This document shows positions 6,082 to 13,254 of a stretch of 18,584 nt of DNA, in pieces. Source of the DNA: JAWXUT01 sp044426075 (lineage in GTDB: Bacteria; Bacillota; Clostridia; Christensenellales; DTU072); contig JAWXUT010000027.1 in NCBI GenBank assembly GCA_044426075.1, positions 1 through 18,584 on the forward strand, in the 5' to 3' direction. The notes under the pieces are model-generated. The model had not been told where the DNA came from and did not search any database. It was given only the letters and a program-made list of their open reading frames with translations. Every line of letters starts with the position of its first letter. The first letter of the stretch is position 1. The position numbers and the translations under genes are program-made.

Positions 6082-6837
6082 ATGAACGAAATAATCACAT
6101 CGACACGAAACGACAAGGTAAAATTGCTACGCAGCCTAGCTACAAAAAAGGGCAGAACAAGTAGTGGATTATATCTAGTTGAGGGATACAATATAATAAA
6201 AGATATGCCAACAAGTGTAGATGTACAAGGTCTATTTGTCAAGGAAAGTATGCAAGAAAAGTATGCAAGTTTGGTGACAAAGTGGTCTAACAAGATTATA
6301 ATTCTAGCAGATTTTGTGTTTGACAGCGTTAGTGAGACTGTTACAAGTAATGGGATACTAGCAACTGTATCATTGCCAAAATCAAGCAAGCTAAAAGGTG
6401 GATTTGTTGTTGTTGCAGATAGTATAAATGATGCTGGAAATATGGGCACAATTATCCGTACGGCAGTGGCTATGGGTGCAACAGATATTGTTACAATAGA
6501 TAGTGTTGATGTATGCAATCCTAAAGTTGTGCGCAGTACAATGGGTGGCATATTTAATATCAATATAATATCCGCAACCCACACAGAAGCATTAGAATTA
6601 TTGCAGAGTCATACTATAGTTGTATTGGATATGGCGGGTGAAAATATATTTGAATATACCGTATCTGGTGATATAGCAGTTGTTGTTGGCAATGAGGCTA
6701 AAGGGGTATCCGAACAGATTAAAAAGGAATCCCAAACCGTGTTGTCAATACCAATGTATGGTGCAATGGAGAGTTTAAATGCAGGGGTATCTATGGGCGT
6801 AGCACTAGCTGTTATCGCCAACAAAAAATATAAATAG
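6082..6837 (+). CDS. TrmH/SpoU-family RNA 2'-O-ribose methyltransferase
   Basis: 251 residues. An N-terminal substrate-binding segment (EGYNIIKD region, ~1-90) is followed by the SPOUT knot: motif 1 around DAGNMGTIIRTA, with the catalytic-type N and R; motif 2 VVGNEAKGVS; motif 3 SIPMYGAMESLNAGVSMGVAL, where the canonical SLNVSVA appears as SLNAGVS. It would use SAM to methylate a ribose in rRNA or tRNA. The target (RlmB-like 23S G2251 or another) cannot be told from the sequence. GGAG lies 5 bases before the ATG. It is followed 10 bases later by yebC, suggesting co-transcription. Confidence 0.9.
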   Translation: MNEIITSTRNDKVKLLRSLATKKGRTSSGLYLVEGYNIIKDMPTSVDVQGLFVKESMQEKYASLVTKWSNKIIILADFVFDSVSETVTSNGILATVSLPKSSKLKGGFVVVADSINDAGNMGTIIRTAVAMGATDIVTIDSVDVCNPKVVRSTMGGIFNINIISATHTEALELLQSHTIVVLDMAGENIFEYTVSGDIAVVVGNEAKGVSEQIKKESQTVLSIPMYGAMESLNAGVSMGVALAVIANKKYK

Positions 6838-6847
6838 GAGAGTAATT

Positions 6848-7582
6848 ATGTCAGGACATAGCAAGTGGGCTAACATTAAAAATAAAAAGGGTAAAGCAGA
6901 TGCAGCGCGAGGCAGTGTTTTTACCAAGATTGGTAGAGAATTAGCAATTGCAGTAAAGCAAGGTGGGGCAGACCCATCAAGCAACAGCAGATTGCGTGAT
7001 GTTATTGCAAAAGCAAAGCAAAACAATATGCCAAACGACAATATCACACGTTCTATCAAGAAGGCAAGTGGAGAGTTGAGTTCGGTAAATTACGAAGAAA
7101 TGACCTATGAAGGATATGGCGCAGGCGGTGTTGCAGTTATTGTTGAATGTTTAACAGACAACAAGAACAGAACAGCGGGTGACGTTAGACACGCATTTGA
7201 TAAAATGGGTGGCGCAATGGGTTCAAGCGGATGCGTATCATTTATGTTCAATCGTAAGGGCGTAGTTGTTATAGAAAAAGGCGATATGACTGAAGACGAT
7301 ATAATGATGATTGCACTAGAAGCTGGCGCAGATGACATTGTAGAAGAAGAGGATTGCTTCGTTGTATACACAGTTGCAAACGAGTTGGGTGCAGTAGCTG
7401 ATGCAATGCGCAGTCAAGTTAATGTATTAAATCAAAATATTGATATGATATGTGACAATCCAGTTGATCCAACCACACACGTAAACAGTGTTATAAAGTT
7501 AATCGATATGTTAGAAGCAAATGACGATGTACAAAACGTATATCACAACGCAATTCTACCAGAAGAAGAGGACGAGGATTAA
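6848..7582 (+). CDS. yebC: YebC/PmpR-family protein
   Basis: 244 residues, the family's usual length. The start MSGHSKWANIKNKKGKADAARG and the following FTKIGRE...PNDNI are diagnostic. YebC proteins are cytosolic; some act as DNA-binding regulators (PmpR), and recent work links members to ribosome function at difficult (poly-proline) sequences. The C-terminus is acidic (EEEDED) and its codons contain GAGGACGAGG, which serves as the ribosome binding site of proA. AGGAGAG precedes its own start. It lies between a methyltransferase and proA in one packed unit. Confidence 0.95.
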   Translation: MSGHSKWANIKNKKGKADAARGSVFTKIGRELAIAVKQGGADPSSNSRLRDVIAKAKQNNMPNDNITRSIKKASGELSSVNYEEMTYEGYGAGGVAVIVECLTDNKNRTAGDVRHAFDKMGGAMGSSGCVSFMFNRKGVVVIEKGDMTEDDIMMIALEAGADDIVEEEDCFVVYTVANELGAVADAMRSQVNVLNQNIDMICDNPVDPTTHVNSVIKLIDMLEANDDVQNVYHNAILPEEEDED

Positions 7583-7583
7583 A

Positions 7584-8822
7584 ATGATTCAAGAGTTATG
7601 CAAGAAGTGTAAATCGGCAGTACACGGCAGTGCGAGTGCTGGCGGTGCGGATAGAAACGCAGTTTTAACAGAGCTAAAAGCGTTGTTATTGTCTAGCGCA
7701 AGTGCATTGATTGCAGAAAACGCAAAAGACTTGAAGATAGCTGCAGAAAACGGCAAAAACTCTGCATTTTTGGACAGATTAGCACTAAATTCCGACCGAA
7801 TTAAAGGTATGGCTAACGGTTTAGATGATATAATAAAATTACCCTATCCAGTTGGCGAGGTTGTAGATAGTTATGTTAGGCCAAATGGTTTGCGTGTTGA
7901 AAAGGTGCGTTCGCCATTGGGAGTAATCGGTATAATTTTTGAAGCACGACCAAATGTAGCAATTGACGCAAGTGCATTGTGCATTAAAAGTGGCAACGGT
8001 GTTGTACTTAGAGGAAGCAGAGATTCGCGCTATAGTGTGGCATTTTTAGTTGAATTGATTAAAAAGGCATTAGCAAGTCATGGCATATCACAAGATGCAA
8101 TTTGCAATATTGAGGGTGCAGACCGTGCAATCACAACAGAACTTTTGAAGCAAGATAAGTATATTGATGTTGTTATTCCACGCGGAGGCGAAGCGTTAAA
8201 AAAGGCAGTTTTGTCACAAGCAACAATGCCAGTAATAGCAAGTAGCGGTGGCAATTGTCATCAATATATTGCAGAATCCGCAAACGAAGATATGGCAATA
8301 GCGGTTGCAATAAATGCTAAAATTAGCAGACCATCAACTTGCAACGCACTAGAAACATTGTTAATAAGTGCAAATAAATCCCCCGCATTTGTAAAAAAAG
8401 TGGTGGAAGAATTGCAGAAAAATGGTGTGGAAGTTCGTGGAAGCGAGGCAGTTAACGCAATCACACCAGTTAAAGTAATTGATAGCGAAGAGTTCTACAT
8501 TGAATATAACGATATGATTATTAAATTAGATATCGTAGCAGATGTAACGGAAGCAATTGTTCACATAAACGAATACAGCACGCATCACAGCGAAGCGATT
8601 ATATCTTCAGATGAGGCAGAATGTCAAAAGTTCTGTGCAGAAGTTGATAGTGCAGCCGTTTATGTAAATGCAAGCACTAGGTTCACAGATGGTTTTGAGT
8701 TAGGTTTAGGCGCAGAAATGGGTATAAGTACCCAAAAGCTGCATGTTAGGGGCCCAATAGGGCTAACTGAACTAACTTCGGTTCGTTATATAGTAACAGG
8801 CGATTACACCATAAGAAAATAA
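7584..8822 (+). CDS. proA: Gamma-glutamyl phosphate reductase (glutamate-5-semialdehyde dehydrogenase)
   Basis: 412 residues. ProA reduces gamma-glutamyl phosphate to glutamate-5-semialdehyde with NADPH, the second step of proline synthesis. Aldehyde-dehydrogenase features include SPLGVIGIIFEARPNVAIDA, the SGGN glycine-rich segment, and the catalytic Cys in PSTCNALETLL (~residue 258). The frame is open back to 7521 inside yebC, but the start at 7584 matches the family N-terminus and sits one base after the yebC stop (TAA-A-ATG), implying translational coupling. No proB or proC is present in the window, so the pathway partner must be encoded elsewhere. Confidence 0.95.
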   Translation: MIQELCKKCKSAVHGSASAGGADRNAVLTELKALLLSSASALIAENAKDLKIAAENGKNSAFLDRLALNSDRIKGMANGLDDIIKLPYPVGEVVDSYVRPNGLRVEKVRSPLGVIGIIFEARPNVAIDASALCIKSGNGVVLRGSRDSRYSVAFLVELIKKALASHGISQDAICNIEGADRAITTELLKQDKYIDVVIPRGGEALKKAVLSQATMPVIASSGGNCHQYIAESANEDMAIAVAINAKISRPSTCNALETLLISANKSPAFVKKVVEELQKNGVEVRGSEAVNAITPVKVIDSEEFYIEYNDMIIKLDIVADVTEAIVHINEYSTHHSEAIISSDEAECQKFCAEVDSAAVYVNASTRFTDGFELGLGAEMGISTQKLHVRGPIGLTELTSVRYIVTGDYTIRK

Positions 8823-8827
8823 CAAGT

Positions 8828-8851
8828 GGCTGTTGGGTTATCCTAACAGCC
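8828..8851. terminator. Terminator between proA and the convergent immunity-like gene
   Basis: GGCTGTTGGG (8828-8837) pairs with CCTAACAGCC (8842-8851) with one G-T wobble and a 4-base loop, followed by an AT-rich tail. It serves proA and may also serve the convergent gene, whose last four codons and stop (8838-8852) lie inside it. Confidence 0.7.
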
Positions 8852-9170
8852 TATTATTTAAATCAATTAAATTAGGATATGATTTACTCCACTTACCCGA
8901 TATTTCACTAACAAATCTATCACCATGTTCATATTTTTCTTTCCCAGGATATTCTTGTTTGTTGTCATTGCCATTCGCATCAACCATAAGCAATTCATAA
9001 TCGCAGGCTAATTCCAAAATATCCAATAGTGTGTCTTCATCAATTGGCTGAGTGATAGACAATTCGGAAATCGCATATTTTGAAATAAAATTAATGGCGT
9101 CGTCTGAAAGTATAAATAGTGATATATTATTTCCTGATTTATTATGTAAGAATTTATTGAATAGTTTCAT
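8838..9170 (-). CDS. Hypothetical protein, candidate immunity/antitoxin partner
   Basis: 110 residues, no signal peptide or membrane segment, no family recognised. The composition (mixed acidic, ordered helices and strands such as ISLFILSDDAINFISK and LLDILELACDYELLMVDANG) looks like a real soluble protein. The start is supported by GAGAGG 10 bases upstream, located inside the 3' end of the preceding broken frame. Its ATG lies 3 bases after the stop of the restored upstream frame, so the two genes form a tight pair. In polymorphic-toxin systems a small soluble immunity protein directly follows its toxin; that is the basis for the call and is inference only. Its C-terminal codons run into the proA terminator hairpin. 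Confidence 0.65.
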   Translation of the reverse strand: MKLFNKFLHNKSGNNISLFILSDDAINFISKYAISELSITQPIDEDTLLDILELACDYELLMVDANGNDNKQEYPGKEKYEHGDRFVSEISGKWSKSYPNLIDLNNRLLG

Positions 9171-9173
9171 TAA

Positions 9174-9504
9174 TTATAAACCTCTCTTTTTTAAATTATT
9201 TATTTGCTTTTCAGTGTTAGATGTGCGCCTGATACTTTTAACGATATTTGAATTAGGCATAACATGTGTAACAATTTTTTTTTCTAACTCTGGTATATGA
9301 ACCGTGATTGTCATCAACTTTAGATTTATAATCAGGTTTTAAGAGTAAATTCGATGTCATGTCAGATTTTTTCAAATTTCTATCGGGGTCACAGATCCTA
9401 TTTTGTGCGTGAGGTGAAACTTTATATTTCCCTATACGCACTTGATTTGTGTTAGATTTTGCCATCTCAGTTTTTGGTTTAAGATACCAACTTAGTATAC
9501 TCAT
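9174..9504 (-). pseudogene. Toxin-like protein interrupted by a frameshift at an A9 tract
   Basis: The ATG at 9504 has AAAGGAG 7 bases upstream. The frame as given stops after 83 residues at 9253. Just before, it passes through nine A's (plus-strand T's 9275-9283). Omitting one A opens a second frame that continues IVTHVMPNSNIV...SIRRTS to a stop at 9174-9176, giving 109 residues, and the stop falls 3 bases before the next gene. The joined protein has a His-containing SPHAQNRI segment (~30-37) and a beta-rich GSYTRV...IVTHV...SIRRT tail, a pattern resembling small nuclease tips of polymorphic toxins (BECR-like). That family link is inference. Possible explanations: loss of function, phase variation, transcriptional slippage restoring the frame, or a sequencing error in the homopolymer. 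Confidence 0.6.
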
Positions 9505-9566
9505 AGTATAACTCCTTTAAAGTGTTTTGTCAAGTTAGCTTGTGCACTCAACTTCCTTGCATTAAT

Positions 9567-9575
9567 ATTGTATCA
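9567..9575 (-). promoter_or_regulatory. Extended -10 of the leftward toxin/immunity unit
   Basis: On the minus strand TG-A-TACAAT (9575-9567) is an extended -10 element. No good -35 lies upstream, as is usual for this promoter type. It gives a leader of ~55 bases to the ATG at 9504. Confidence 0.5.
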
Positions 9576-9590
9576 TAGATTGTTATTAAA

Positions 9591-9684
9591 AGTAGTCTAC
9601 TATTATACAGAGTTTTGAGTAGACATATTTAGCAATAAAGTAACTAGTTAAAATATCGTTTTTTAGTTGACATTTAGAGTAGAC
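9591..9684. promoter_or_regulatory. Repeated AGTAGAC heptamers in the divergent intergenic region
   Basis: AGTAGAC occurs at 9618-9624 and 9678-9684, exactly 60 bp apart, each as GAGTAGACA. It occurs inverted at 9601-9595, within the palindrome AGTAGTCTACT (9591-9601). The first site lies ~16 bp upstream of the leftward extended -10; the last lies between the -35 and -10 of the rightward promoter. This is the arrangement expected of an operator for a shared repressor, plausibly the RHH-WYL protein encoded at 9713. Confidence 0.5.
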
Positions 9685-9696
9685 AAATTATATACT
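9667..9696 (+). promoter_or_regulatory. Sigma-A promoter of the RHH-WYL gene
   Basis: -35 TTGACA (9667-9672), 18-bp spacer, -10 TATACT (9691-9696), with an AGTAGAC heptamer inside the spacer. Confidence 0.75.
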
Positions 9697-9712
9697 AGTA
9701 AAAAGGAGAGAT

Positions 9713-10474
9713 ATGATAGCAGATAAATTAAGAATAAGAATTTCCGACTTTGTTGACACCATATTATACAATGACACTCAAGCCTTTGGTTTTATTAAGT
9801 CGGATGAAAGTGCTAATACTAATGCATTTATAAATAAATTGTTGCCTTGTTTGTTGACAATAAGAAAGAGACGAAGGCAAGTAATACACGATAGCATAGA
9901 TACTGCGTTAGAATTCCATGATGATAACTTGACAGAAAGACTAAGAAGTTATATTGATACCATTATTGACGATGTTTACTTTAAAGAAAATTATTTTAAA
10001 GACTTAAATAGAAGTATATGGATTAGACCAAACAAAAATACTATGGTAAAATTCGACGAAATAATAGACTATGAAACATATATCACACAACAAGACACAA
10101 CAACTTGTATAAGAAATATGCTTAACGAATATGCAATACTTCCACAATTCAAACGAGAAAAGATAGTATTTAGCGAGGAATTGGAGCTGTTAAGATTATC
10201 CTATCATGAAGATAGGGGGGTTGGAATTGAGTATAATGGTGAAAAGTTAGCCGTTGTTGTTGTGTATTTTGTAACTGGATACACATATGATCAAAACAAT
10301 TATGTATTTTGTTTTGATTTAGCTAGTAAAGCAATAAGAGTATTACTATTGCACAAAATTAAAAGAGTGTATTTATCTGATGAGTACTATAATATTGATC
10401 AAAAAATTAGTGACAGGTTGCGTAAAATAATAGACGAACAAAGTTTTGTGACCACGGAACTTTTTCTGATATAG
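9713..10474 (+). CDS. Predicted RHH-WYL transcriptional regulator
   Basis: 253 residues, cytosolic. The N-terminal ~60 residues (KLRIRISDFVDTILYND... NTNAFINKLLPCLL) have the beta-strand then two-helix pattern of ribbon-helix-helix-like DNA-binding segments. From ~153 the sequence follows a WYL-like domain: EELELLRLSYHEDRGVGIEYNG, then VVVYFVTGYTY, YVFCFDLASKAIRVLLLHKIKRVYL, EYYNID. RHH plus WYL fusions are known in Clostridia, including accessory WYL proteins near some CRISPR-Cas loci; no CRISPR array is seen here. Consensus promoter, AAGGAGAG ribosome binding site; divergent from the toxin/immunity pair. It likely controls both directions, and its ligand is unknown. The N-terminal domain call is less sure than the WYL call. 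Confidence 0.65.
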   Translation: MIADKLRIRISDFVDTILYNDTQAFGFIKSDESANTNAFINKLLPCLLTIRKRRRQVIHDSIDTALEFHDDNLTERLRSYIDTIIDDVYFKENYFKDLNRSIWIRPNKNTMVKFDEIIDYETYITQQDTTTCIRNMLNEYAILPQFKREKIVFSEELELLRLSYHEDRGVGIEYNGEKLAVVVVYFVTGYTYDQNNYVFCFDLASKAIRVLLLHKIKRVYLSDEYYNIDQKISDRLRKIIDEQSFVTTELFLI

Positions 10475-10485
10475 GAGGATAATTA

Positions 10486-10638
10486 ATGTTTGGTAAAAGT
10501 AATAAATCATTTACAGCTAATAACAAGCTTAAAAAAAATGTACCAATGAGTGTGGAGGCAAAAAAAAGACAGCAGTCTGCAATTGTTGGATACTACATTA
10601 ATAAAAGAAAAGAAGAAGATAAACGGAATCAAAAATAA
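10486..10638 (+). CDS. 50-residue basic protein, unknown
   Basis: A 51-codon frame beginning MFGKSNKSFTANNKLKKNVP and ending NQK before TAA. AGGAGG (10473-10478) lies 7 bases upstream of the ATG and overlaps the end of the regulator gene, so the two are very likely co-transcribed and coupled. The protein is lysine/arginine-rich, with no membrane segment or cysteine, and a short predicted helix at the C-terminus (KRKEEDKRNQK). I do not recognise a family. Its size and basic charge fit a nucleic-acid- or protein-binding accessory factor, but that is only a guess. Confidence 0.6.
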   Translation: MFGKSNKSFTANNKLKKNVPMSVEAKKRQQSAIVGYYINKRKEEDKRNQK

Positions 10639-10874
10639 TAATTTACACACTCAAAATACGCGTGTACTTTCTCCCAGAATATTGATGTTCATCTGGGCTA
10701 AATATGTTGGTTAATGAAACCAACTTACTAATATAATTAAAAATCCACATTTTTTCATTTTTGTTAAATATAATGACGTTGCAAAATTTATTTTCTGTAC
10801 AGCCTCTATTTTTTGTCTATAAATAGCGATATTTATTATTTATCATTTTTTTGCTATAAGTTTTATAATTAAGA
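10639..10874. other. Gene-free stretch between the accessory island and pfkA
   Basis: No supported reading frame. Two perfect hairpins stand in tandem: CCCAGA (10673-10678) with TCTGGG (10692-10697), and GTTGGTT (10706-10712) with AACCAAC (10718-10724). Neither has a T-run, so termination of the upstream unit is only possible, not shown. Beyond 10740 the sequence is very AT-rich. Confidence 0.5.
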
Positions 10875-10903
10875 TAGACAAAGTTTCATTTTAGGTATAT
10901 AAT
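10875..10903 (+). promoter_or_regulatory. Promoter of pfkA
   Basis: -35 TAGACA (10875-10880), 17-bp spacer, -10 TATAAT (10898-10903), followed by a ~50-base leader to the ATG at 10963. Confidence 0.65.
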
Positions 10904-10962
10904 ATAATTGTGTAGTTTTAGAATTTATTTCTACTATAAAATTAATTTTCAAGGAGTGCGTT

Positions 10963-11928
10963 ATGCGTAAAATTGCAGTACTTACAAGTGGTGGCGATGC
11001 ACCTGGCATGAATGCAGCTATTAGAGCTGTTGTTAGATATGCGGCTAAGCTAGATATGGAAGTTTATGGTGTTGAGCGTGGCTATGAAGGATTACTTACA
11101 GGCAACTTGACAAGGATGGACAGCCGTTCTGTTTCAGATACAATACATCGCGGTGGCACAATATTAAAAACTGCCCGTTGTTTAGAGTTTGTTAAACCAG
11201 AAGGTGTGGCAAAGGCGGCAGAAGTTCTTCACGCTTTTGGAATAGAGGGTCTTGTTGTTATCGGCGGTGACGGATCTTTCCGTGGAATGAAAGATTTGTT
11301 GACACTTCAAAACTTTCCAGTTGTTGGAATCCCTGGTACAATCGATAATGATTTAGCTTATACAGATTATACACTTGGTTTCGATACAGCTGTTAATACA
11401 GTTATTGGTGCTGTTAATAATATTCGTGACACAATGAGCTCACACGATAGGGCTTGTATCATAGAAGTTATGGGCAGACACTGTGGCGATATCGCGGTTT
11501 ATGCGGGTCTTGCTGGTGGTTGTGAAGAAATGTTGGTTCCTGAAATTCCATATGACATTGATGTGCTTTGCGGAAACATTAAGCGCAATATGATTAAAGG
11601 TAAGATTAGTACTATTATTCTTCTTGCAGAGGGCGTTTGTCCTTGTACAGAACTTAAAAAAGAAATCCAATCAAAAATTGATGTTACAATGCGTACAGTT
11701 AAATTGGGTTATATTCAAAGGGGTGGCACACCTAGTATGGCAGATAGAATTCTTGCTGGCAGATGCGGTGTAAGAGCTGTTCAACTTTTGAAAGACGATG
11801 TAGTAACCGGCAGAGTTGTTGGTATTCGCGAAAACAAGATTATCGATGTAGATTTGATTGAAGCGCTAGATATGCCACGCAAATTTGATGAAGAGCTATA
11901 TATGATAGCAAATTCATTGACATCATAA
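10963..11928 (+). CDS. pfkA: ATP-dependent 6-phosphofructokinase
   Basis: 321 residues, typical of the short bacterial PFK. It phosphorylates fructose 6-phosphate to fructose 1,6-bisphosphate, the committed step of glycolysis. Visible motifs: TSGGDAPGMNAAIR (8-21), GGDGS (101-105; the Gly after GGD marks ATP rather than PPi use), PGTIDND (124-130, catalytic Asp128) and MGRHCGDIA (170-178). AAGGAG lies 7 bases before the ATG. It is followed 66 bases later by a PPi-type PFK homologue, with no terminator between them, so the two may be co-transcribed. Confidence 0.96.
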   Translation: MRKIAVLTSGGDAPGMNAAIRAVVRYAAKLDMEVYGVERGYEGLLTGNLTRMDSRSVSDTIHRGGTILKTARCLEFVKPEGVAKAAEVLHAFGIEGLVVIGGDGSFRGMKDLLTLQNFPVVGIPGTIDNDLAYTDYTLGFDTAVNTVIGAVNNIRDTMSSHDRACIIEVMGRHCGDIAVYAGLAGGCEEMLVPEIPYDIDVLCGNIKRNMIKGKISTIILLAEGVCPCTELKKEIQSKIDVTMRTVKLGYIQRGGTPSMADRILAGRCGVRAVQLLKDDVVTGRVVGIRENKIIDVDLIEALDMPRKFDEELYMIANSLTS

Positions 11929-11994
11929 TTAATAAACAACATAAATAAAGTGATTAAGTCACAAAACATATAAACAAAAATTAGGAGAAACAAT

Positions 11995-13251
11995 ATGAAA
12001 AATTTAGTAGGTGCATGTATTTTTGGTCAATCAGGCGGACCAACATCAGTTATCAACGCAAGTGGCGCTGGTGTATTTGTTGAAGCACTAAAACAACCAA
12101 ACATCACAGCAGTATATGGCGCAGCACACGGAATCAAAGGCATTTTAGATGAAGAATTTTACGATATGGGTAAAGAGAGCATTGAAGAACTTATGCTTCT
12201 TAAAAACACTCCATCATCAGCTTTAGGTTCAGTTAGATACAAACTAAAGAGCCCAGATGTAGACGAGACTGATTACAAGAGAATTCTTGAAGTATTCAAA
12301 AAATACAACATTCGTTACTTCTTCTACAATGGCGGAAACGATAGTATGGATACTTGCAACAAAGTTAGCAAATATCTATTAAAGAGCGGATACGAGTGTA
12401 ATGTTATTGGTGTTCCAAAGACAATTGACAACGATTTGTTCGGCACAGACCACTGCCCAGGCTACGCTTCAGCTGCAAAATATGTTGCAACAACAATGAT
12501 GGAGCTTAATCTTGATGCAAAAGTATATGACAAAGGTCAAGTTACTGTTGTAGAAATTATGGGTCGTAACGCAGGTTGGTTGACAGCAGCAGCTGCTCTT
12601 GCAACTTACAAAGGCTTAGGCGCAGACCTAATTTACCTACCAGAACTTGCTTTTGATATTGATAAATTTTTGGTTGATGTTAAAAAAGTTATGGACGCAA
12701 ACAACGGCAAATGTATTGCTTGTGTTTCAGAAGGTATCAAAACCCCAGATGGCACATATGTTGCAGAGGCACTAAGCGCAGGTTCAATGGCAAAAGATAA
12801 CTTTGGCCACTCACAACTAGGCGGATTGGCTTCACAACTTGCTAACCTAATTAGCAGTAATTTTGGTGGAAAAGTTCGTGGCATAGAGTTCAGCTTGATG
12901 CAAAGATGTGCTGCTCACGTTGCAAGCGCAACTGATATTGAAGAAGCTTTTGCTGCTGGCGCTTTGGCTGTTAAATCTGCTTGCGAAGGCGAAACAGATA
13001 AAATGGTTATTTTTGAGAGAGATATGTCAAGCGGTAAATATGTTTGCAATATGAAACTAATGGACGTTGCTCAAGCTGCTAACACAGAAAAAACTGTTCC
13101 ACTAGAATGGATTATCAATGACGGCACTATGTTGTCACAAGATTATATCGACTATGCTATGCCTCTAATTCAAGGTGATTCACAATCTCCAGTAGAAGAC
13201 GGCTTGCCAAGATTTGCAAAACTAAACAAAGTTTTTGTAGAAAAGAAATAG
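11995..13251 (+). CDS. PPi-type 6-phosphofructokinase homologue
   Basis: 418 residues, longer than ATP-PFK, as in the PPi-dependent branch. Motifs: GQSGGPTSVIN (11-21), GGNDS (113-117) and PKTIDND (141-147), where Lys replaces the Gly of ATP enzymes and is the residue associated with PPi use; MGRNAGW (189-195). The second donor-determining position, usually Asp in GGDDS, is filled as GGNDS, so donor preference (PPi most likely) needs assay. A PPi-linked enzyme would run glycolysis reversibly and save ATP, common in anaerobic Clostridia. AGGAG lies 8 bases before the ATG. Directly downstream of pfkA. Confidence 0.88.
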   Translation: MKNLVGACIFGQSGGPTSVINASGAGVFVEALKQPNITAVYGAAHGIKGILDEEFYDMGKESIEELMLLKNTPSSALGSVRYKLKSPDVDETDYKRILEVFKKYNIRYFFYNGGNDSMDTCNKVSKYLLKSGYECNVIGVPKTIDNDLFGTDHCPGYASAAKYVATTMMELNLDAKVYDKGQVTVVEIMGRNAGWLTAAAALATYKGLGADLIYLPELAFDIDKFLVDVKKVMDANNGKCIACVSEGIKTPDGTYVAEALSAGSMAKDNFGHSQLGGLASQLANLISSNFGGKVRGIEFSLMQRCAAHVASATDIEEAFAAGALAVKSACEGETDKMVIFERDMSSGKYVCNMKLMDVAQAANTEKTVPLEWIINDGTMLSQDYIDYAMPLIQGDSQSPVEDGLPRFAKLNKVFVEKK

Positions 13252-13254
13252 TTA

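Noticed and set aside
9591..9700. Possible CRISPR array suggested by repeated short motifs near a WYL gene
   Set aside because: The repeats are only 7-9 bp, too short and irregular for CRISPR repeats, and no cas gene is present in the window.
10673..10724. Tandem hairpins as a terminator or riboswitch
   Set aside because: No T-run follows and no riboswitch class is recognisable; kept only as a description of the gene-free stretch.
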